Source: Gemmatimonadota bacterium
Lineage (GTDB): Bacteria; Gemmatimonadota; Gemmatimonadetes; Gemmatimonadales; GWC2-71-9
NCBI GenBank assembly: GCA_020350425.1
Contig: CP070716.1
Coordinates: 1,463,679 to 1,507,624, forward strand
Reading direction: 5' to 3'
Length of the DNA stretch: 43,946 nt
A model generated the notes under the pieces. The model did not search any database. It was given only the letters and a program-made list of their open reading frames with translations, and had not been told where the DNA came from. Made by a program: the position numbers and the translations under genes. Shown in pieces: positions 40,939-43,946 of the stretch (its first letter is position 1; each line of letters starts with the position of its first letter).

Positions 40939-41268
40939 ATGCTCATCACCACCACGCACAGCATCCAGGGCGCCGAGATCGCGGAGTACTACGGCATCGT
41001 GACCGGCGAGGCGATTCTCGGCGCCAACCTGTTCAAGGACTTCTTCGCCGGCATCCGCGACATCGTGGGCGGACGCTCGGCCGCGTACGAGGAGGAGCTG
41101 CGCAAGGCGCGGGACGTGGCCATCGACGAAATGGCGCTGGAGGCGGAGGCGCTCGGCGCCAATGCAGTCCTTGGGGTGGACCTCGACTACGAGACGATCC
41201 AGGTGGGCGGGGGCGGGAACATGCTCATGGTGAGCGCCTCGGGGACGGCGGCGCGAGTGGCGTGGTAG
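40939..41268 (+). CDS. YbjQ-family heavy-metal-binding protein
   Basis: Protein of 109 residues of the YbjQ/UPF0145 family: [24 protein letters not shown], cited by position 5-28, then [24 protein letters not shown] and [17 protein letters not shown]. The protein forms ring-like oligomers and is often annotated as metal binding, but its role is not established. It follows the NUDIX gene after 31 bases, with GAGGT as ribosome site, and is likely the last gene of this transcript. Confidence 0.93.
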   Translation: MLITTTHSIQGAEIAEYYGIVTGEAILGANLFKDFFAGIRDIVGGRSAAYEEELRKARDVAIDEMALEAEALGANAVLGVDLDYETIQVGGGGNMLMVSASGTAARVAW

Positions 41269-41304
41269 GAACCTGGATTGGGCGGAGGCAGGACTCCGGC
41301 CGTG

Positions 41305-42882
41305 TCAGAACGGGAATTGCTGCCCGAAGCTCACGACCCAGCGGTTCCCCTCGAACCCCTCCCCGAATCGATATGCCAGATCGAGCCTTCCCACGTTCGC
41401 CGCCGTCGATCTCGTGGAGCCAAAGCGGAGCCCCACGCCCACGTCGCCACCAAGCCGTGACGGCTGGTCGGCGAACCACGCCCCACCGTAGTCGAGGAAC
41501 CCGGCGAATCCCAGGCCCAGCATGCCGAAGAGCTGGTCGATGAGGAACGCTCGGTGCTCCAGGATGGCGAACGCCATCCGCTCTCCCGTGAAGGCGTGCG
41601 CCGGGAAGGCGCGTGGCCCGAAGCCGCTCCCCAAATCGAACTCCGATCCCGGCGCGGCGTTCTTGAGCGCGCCGGCCTGCACGTGCAGCACCGTGCTGTG
41701 CCTGGGGTAGAAGCGCGCCGCCGCCGTCGCCGTCACCCGCACCTGCCCGGAGTCGAGTCCCGCCGAGGTGAACAGGCCGTGGCCTGAGGCGGCGATCTTC
41801 GCGAAGTGCCGTCCGATCGACGTGCCCGCTTGGAGCTCGAAGCCCGGTGCGATGCCCGTGCGCTCGTAGCCCCACGCGTCCGGCGCGAGCCACACGCCCA
41901 GGGTCAACCGCATGCTCAGATCCACGTCCTCCTCGCGCGCGAAGCCGTTGTAGTGGGTGACCACCATGTAGCGCGGCTTCATCGCATCCACGAACACCCC
42001 GACGGCGCCCGTCACGGTATCGGGTACGGTGGAGGGATCGGCGGTCCACAGCATGTACTCCTCGCGCTTGATCTGTCCCACCGCCCCGAGCCGCACATAG
42101 CCGCCCGCTCCGGCGATCGGGGCATATGACACGCCCGTGGACTGCCAGAAGAGCCGCCGACGGTACGTCTGAAGGGAGTCCCCGTCGCGGAACTGGAGGA
42201 TGCGCTGGTTGCCTGCCGCCCCGGGCAACTCCAGCGCCCAGCGGTCGCCGAAAGAACGGTACGGCACGCCGCCGGTCCAACCGCCGAAACTGCCGTCGCT
42301 GAGATTGTCGTAGTATCCATCCACACCGGCGCGCGTGCCCCGGATTCGGTCCATCCCTCCGAGCAGGCGCAAGGCAGTGCGGTCGGGCTCGTCTCGGTAC
42401 ACGACCCCCACCCGGGCGCCGGTGCCGATGAAGTTCCTTTCGATGCCGCCCAGGGCCCAGTTGAACTCACCGCCGGTGAAGTTGGCGTTCAACACCAGTT
42501 CGGTGGTCCAGCCGTCATTCGTTTCGACCAGCACGATGAGCCGGTCGCCAACGGTCATCGAGTCGATGCTGACCTGACGGAACAGGCCGCGCGCCCGCAG
42601 GTTGCGCTCGGTCTCGGCGACTCTGGCCGAGTCATACGGCTCCCCCTGCTTGAACAACAGCTCGTGCCACACCACCGTGGGCCGCGTGGTGAAGTGGAGC
42701 GCATTCATGACCCGAAACAAGCCGTTGGCCTGCGCCTCCTCGGGGCGGAAGATGTCCTGCGTGACGACGATGATCGTGTCGATGAGAGGAGGGGGCGGCG
42801 CCGAGGGCTCCTGGCCGCAGACCGCCGCGGGGAGCGCGGCGACCAGGAAGCACAACGTGACGGCGCAGCGCACCGCCGTCAC
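41305..42882 (-). CDS. POTRA-containing Omp85-like outer-membrane protein
   Basis: Exported protein of 525 residues. Signal peptide to about 23 (LPAAVCGQ), then a Pro-rich spacer and a single POTRA-like domain (about 55-125; LLFKQGEPYDSARVAETERN and ARGLFRQVSIDS). The rest is a large barrel, with strands such as ALRLLGGMDRIRG and ends in SFGQQFPF, a terminal Phe as in BAM substrates. This fits a shortened relative of BamA/TamA. The start GTG 42880-42882 overlaps the HAD gene by four bases. What it inserts or transports is unknown. Confidence 0.82.
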   Translation of the reverse strand: MTAVRCAVTLCFLVAALPAAVCGQEPSAPPPPLIDTIIVVTQDIFRPEEAQANGLFRVMNALHFTTRPTVVWHELLFKQGEPYDSARVAETERNLRARGLFRQVSIDSMTVGDRLIVLVETNDGWTTELVLNANFTGGEFNWALGGIERNFIGTGARVGVVYRDEPDRTALRLLGGMDRIRGTRAGVDGYYDNLSDGSFGGWTGGVPYRSFGDRWALELPGAAGNQRILQFRDGDSLQTYRRRLFWQSTGVSYAPIAGAGGYVRLGAVGQIKREEYMLWTADPSTVPDTVTGAVGVFVDAMKPRYMVVTHYNGFAREEDVDLSMRLTLGVWLAPDAWGYERTGIAPGFELQAGTSIGRHFAKIAASGHGLFTSAGLDSGQVRVTATAAARFYPRHSTVLHVQAGALKNAAPGSEFDLGSGFGPRAFPAHAFTGERMAFAILEHRAFLIDQLFGMLGLGFAGFLDYGGAWFADQPSRLGGDVGVGLRFGSTRSTAANVGRLDLAYRFGEGFEGNRWVVSFGQQFPF

Positions 42883-43721
42883 TCGACGCCTCGTGCGAGA
42901 TCGGCCACCGAATCGATCACTCGATCCGGCTCGATGCCGCTCGACCGCAAGACGTCCTCGCTGAACTTCCCCGTGCGCACCAGCCATCCCTCGAGGCCAA
43001 TTCGCTGTGCTCCCTGAATGTCGGACCAGAGGTCGTCACCGACCATGACGATGGCGGTATCACCGCCATCGGACGGCGCACCGATCGATGCCACCGCCCC
43101 CTGGAAGAACGCCGCGTTCGGCTTGCCGCAGACCACGGCGTCCTGCCCGGCGGCGTACTCCAGCGCGGCCACCCAGGCGCCCGCGTCGAGTTCGACGCCC
43201 TCGGGCCCGAACCAGTACCGGCCCCTCTGCAGTGCGATGAGGCGCGCGCCGTCCATAACATAGCGGAACGCCTCGTTGAGGAGTGCAGGCGTCCACCGGT
43301 CACCCAGGTCGCCCACCAGGACCGCCCGAGGCACCGCACCGGTCGGCACCGGCGACCCCGAGGTGCCGCCCACCAGTTCCAGCCCCCCCAGGTCCACCAG
43401 CGCCTCGCGGCTCACAAATGGAGCGATGACGTCGATCCCCTCCCGCTCGAGGAGGGCGCGCCCGGCCATCACGGCCGAGAATACTTCGTCGGGGCTCACC
43501 GCGAAGCCGTAGCCACGCATACGCTCCACGATGAAGCTGCGGGGCCGGCGCGTCGTGTTGGTGACGAAGCGGAGGAACACGCCACGGCGCCGCAGCTGCT
43601 CGATGGCAACCACGGCGCCGGGAATGGGGCCTGCTTCGGTGTAGAGCGTTCCGTCGAGGTCGAGCAGCAGACCCCGTACTGCCCGGCCTAGTACTTGCCC
43701 AGGTAGGTGCCTACCTCCCAC
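42879..43721 (-). CDS. HAD-superfamily IIA phosphatase (NagD/LHPP-like)
   Basis: Protein of about 280 residues. Motif I is LLLDLDGTLY (nucleophile and acid-base Asp), motif II is VTNTTRRP, motif III is CGKPNAAFF, and motif IV is MVGDDLWSDIQGAQ. The IIA cap between II and III is present, as in NagD and LHPP. It probably removes phosphate from small sugar or nucleotide phosphates. The start is unsure: GTG 43721 (within the end of the glutamine synthetase gene) was chosen, GTG 43751 is an alternative, and neither has a strong ribosome site. It is coupled to the Omp85-like gene. Confidence 0.82.
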   Translation of the reverse strand: MGGRHLPGQVLGRAVRGLLLDLDGTLYTEAGPIPGAVVAIEQLRRRGVFLRFVTNTTRRPRSFIVERMRGYGFAVSPDEVFSAVMAGRALLEREGIDVIAPFVSREALVDLGGLELVGGTSGSPVPTGAVPRAVLVGDLGDRWTPALLNEAFRYVMDGARLIALQRGRYWFGPEGVELDAGAWVAALEYAAGQDAVVCGKPNAAFFQGAVASIGAPSDGGDTAIVMVGDDLWSDIQGAQRIGLEGWLVRTGKFSEDVLRSSGIEPDRVIDSVADLARGVE

Positions 43722-43945
43722 TGGCTGACCTGCGCCGTGTACTCTCGCCACTCTGCTCGCTTTGCCTCAAGGAACATCTGGTAGATGTGCGATCCGAGCG
43801 CATCGCGGATCACCTTGTCCTTCTCGAGGTGGTCCAGCGCCTCGTGCAGATCCCGCGGCAGCTCGTCGATTCGGTGCTTGCGCCGCTCGCGATGGCTCAT
43901 GGTGAAGATATTCTTGTTCACCGGATCGGGCGGCGTGAGCTTCTG
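43688..43945 (-). CDS. glnA: Glutamine synthetase, C-terminal end (partial)
   Basis: The last 85 residues of the gene, running off the right edge. It matches the C-terminus of type I glutamine synthetase: IDELPRDLHEALDHLEKDK, cited in part, then VIRDALGSHIYQMFLEAKRAEWREYTAQVS is given by position (about 42-72), closing with WEVGTYLGKY. The E-A-K-R-x-E-W and W-E-x-x-x-Y-L positions are conserved in the family. The enzyme makes glutamine from glutamate and ammonia, the main entry of nitrogen. The HAD gene starts inside its end. Confidence 0.9.
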   Translation of the reverse strand, partial: QKLTPPDPVNKNIFTMSHRERRKHRIDELPRDLHEALDHLEKDKVIRDALGSHIYQMFLEAKRAEWREYTAQVSQWEVGTYLGKY

Positions 43946-43946
43946 C

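Overview
The window is high-GC bacterial chromosome with dense, mostly short operons and many GTGA/TGATG stop-start overlaps. I see no phage, insertion sequence, CRISPR array or integration scar. A Sec-exported (clade II) nitrous oxide reductase with the nosZ-nosB-nosD-nosF-nosY order, a ba3-type oxidase, many exported beta-barrel and hydrolase genes, and start codons sitting directly behind TAnnTT(TG) hexamers all suggest a Gram-negative member of the FCB side of the tree, most likely Gemmatimonadota. That assignment is inference; no 16S gene or ribosomal protein is present to confirm it.

Left part (1-5.98 kb): the 3' end of a ba3-type cytochrome oxidase subunit I gene, two translationally coupled ZIP metal transporters on the minus strand, then a response regulator flanked by a soluble GAF-type histidine kinase and a membrane histidine kinase, and a small DUF2892 membrane protein.

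Respiratory block (6-15.3 kb): a fused monoheme cytochrome-porin resembling Cyc2, two small c-type cytochromes, a divergent Rrf2 regulator with three cysteines suited to an Fe-S cluster, then nosZ, nosB, nosD, nosF, nosY and a hemerythrin-domain gene. The order suggests an electron route from outer membrane or periplasm to N2O reductase under an Fe-S or NO-sensing repressor.

Middle (15.4-26.6 kb): a glycosyltransferase fused to a Rossmann-like domain; a minus-strand iron-uptake operon in which a membrane-anchored DtxR-type repressor fused to two FeoA domains precedes feoB and a methyltransferase-like gene; tryptophanase with a structured leader; MscL carrying a zinc ribbon; a YgeA-type racemase; and two exported outer-membrane-type proteins, one rich in His and Met.

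Right part (26.6-43.9 kb): two PAP2 phosphatases, an exported flavodoxin-like protein, an Acr3 arsenite exporter, an EEP-family hydrolase, an M20 hydrolase with an altered metal-ligand motif, a large HEAT-like protein, tRNA-Cys, a hybrid histidine kinase coupled to a deaminase, an exported acetamidase/formamidase, an SRAP protein coupled to a NUDIX hydrolase, a YbjQ protein, and a minus-strand run of glutamine synthetase (partial), a HAD phosphatase and an Omp85-like barrel. Metal handling recurs throughout: ZIP, Feo, copper-dependent NosZ, arsenite export and haem proteins.
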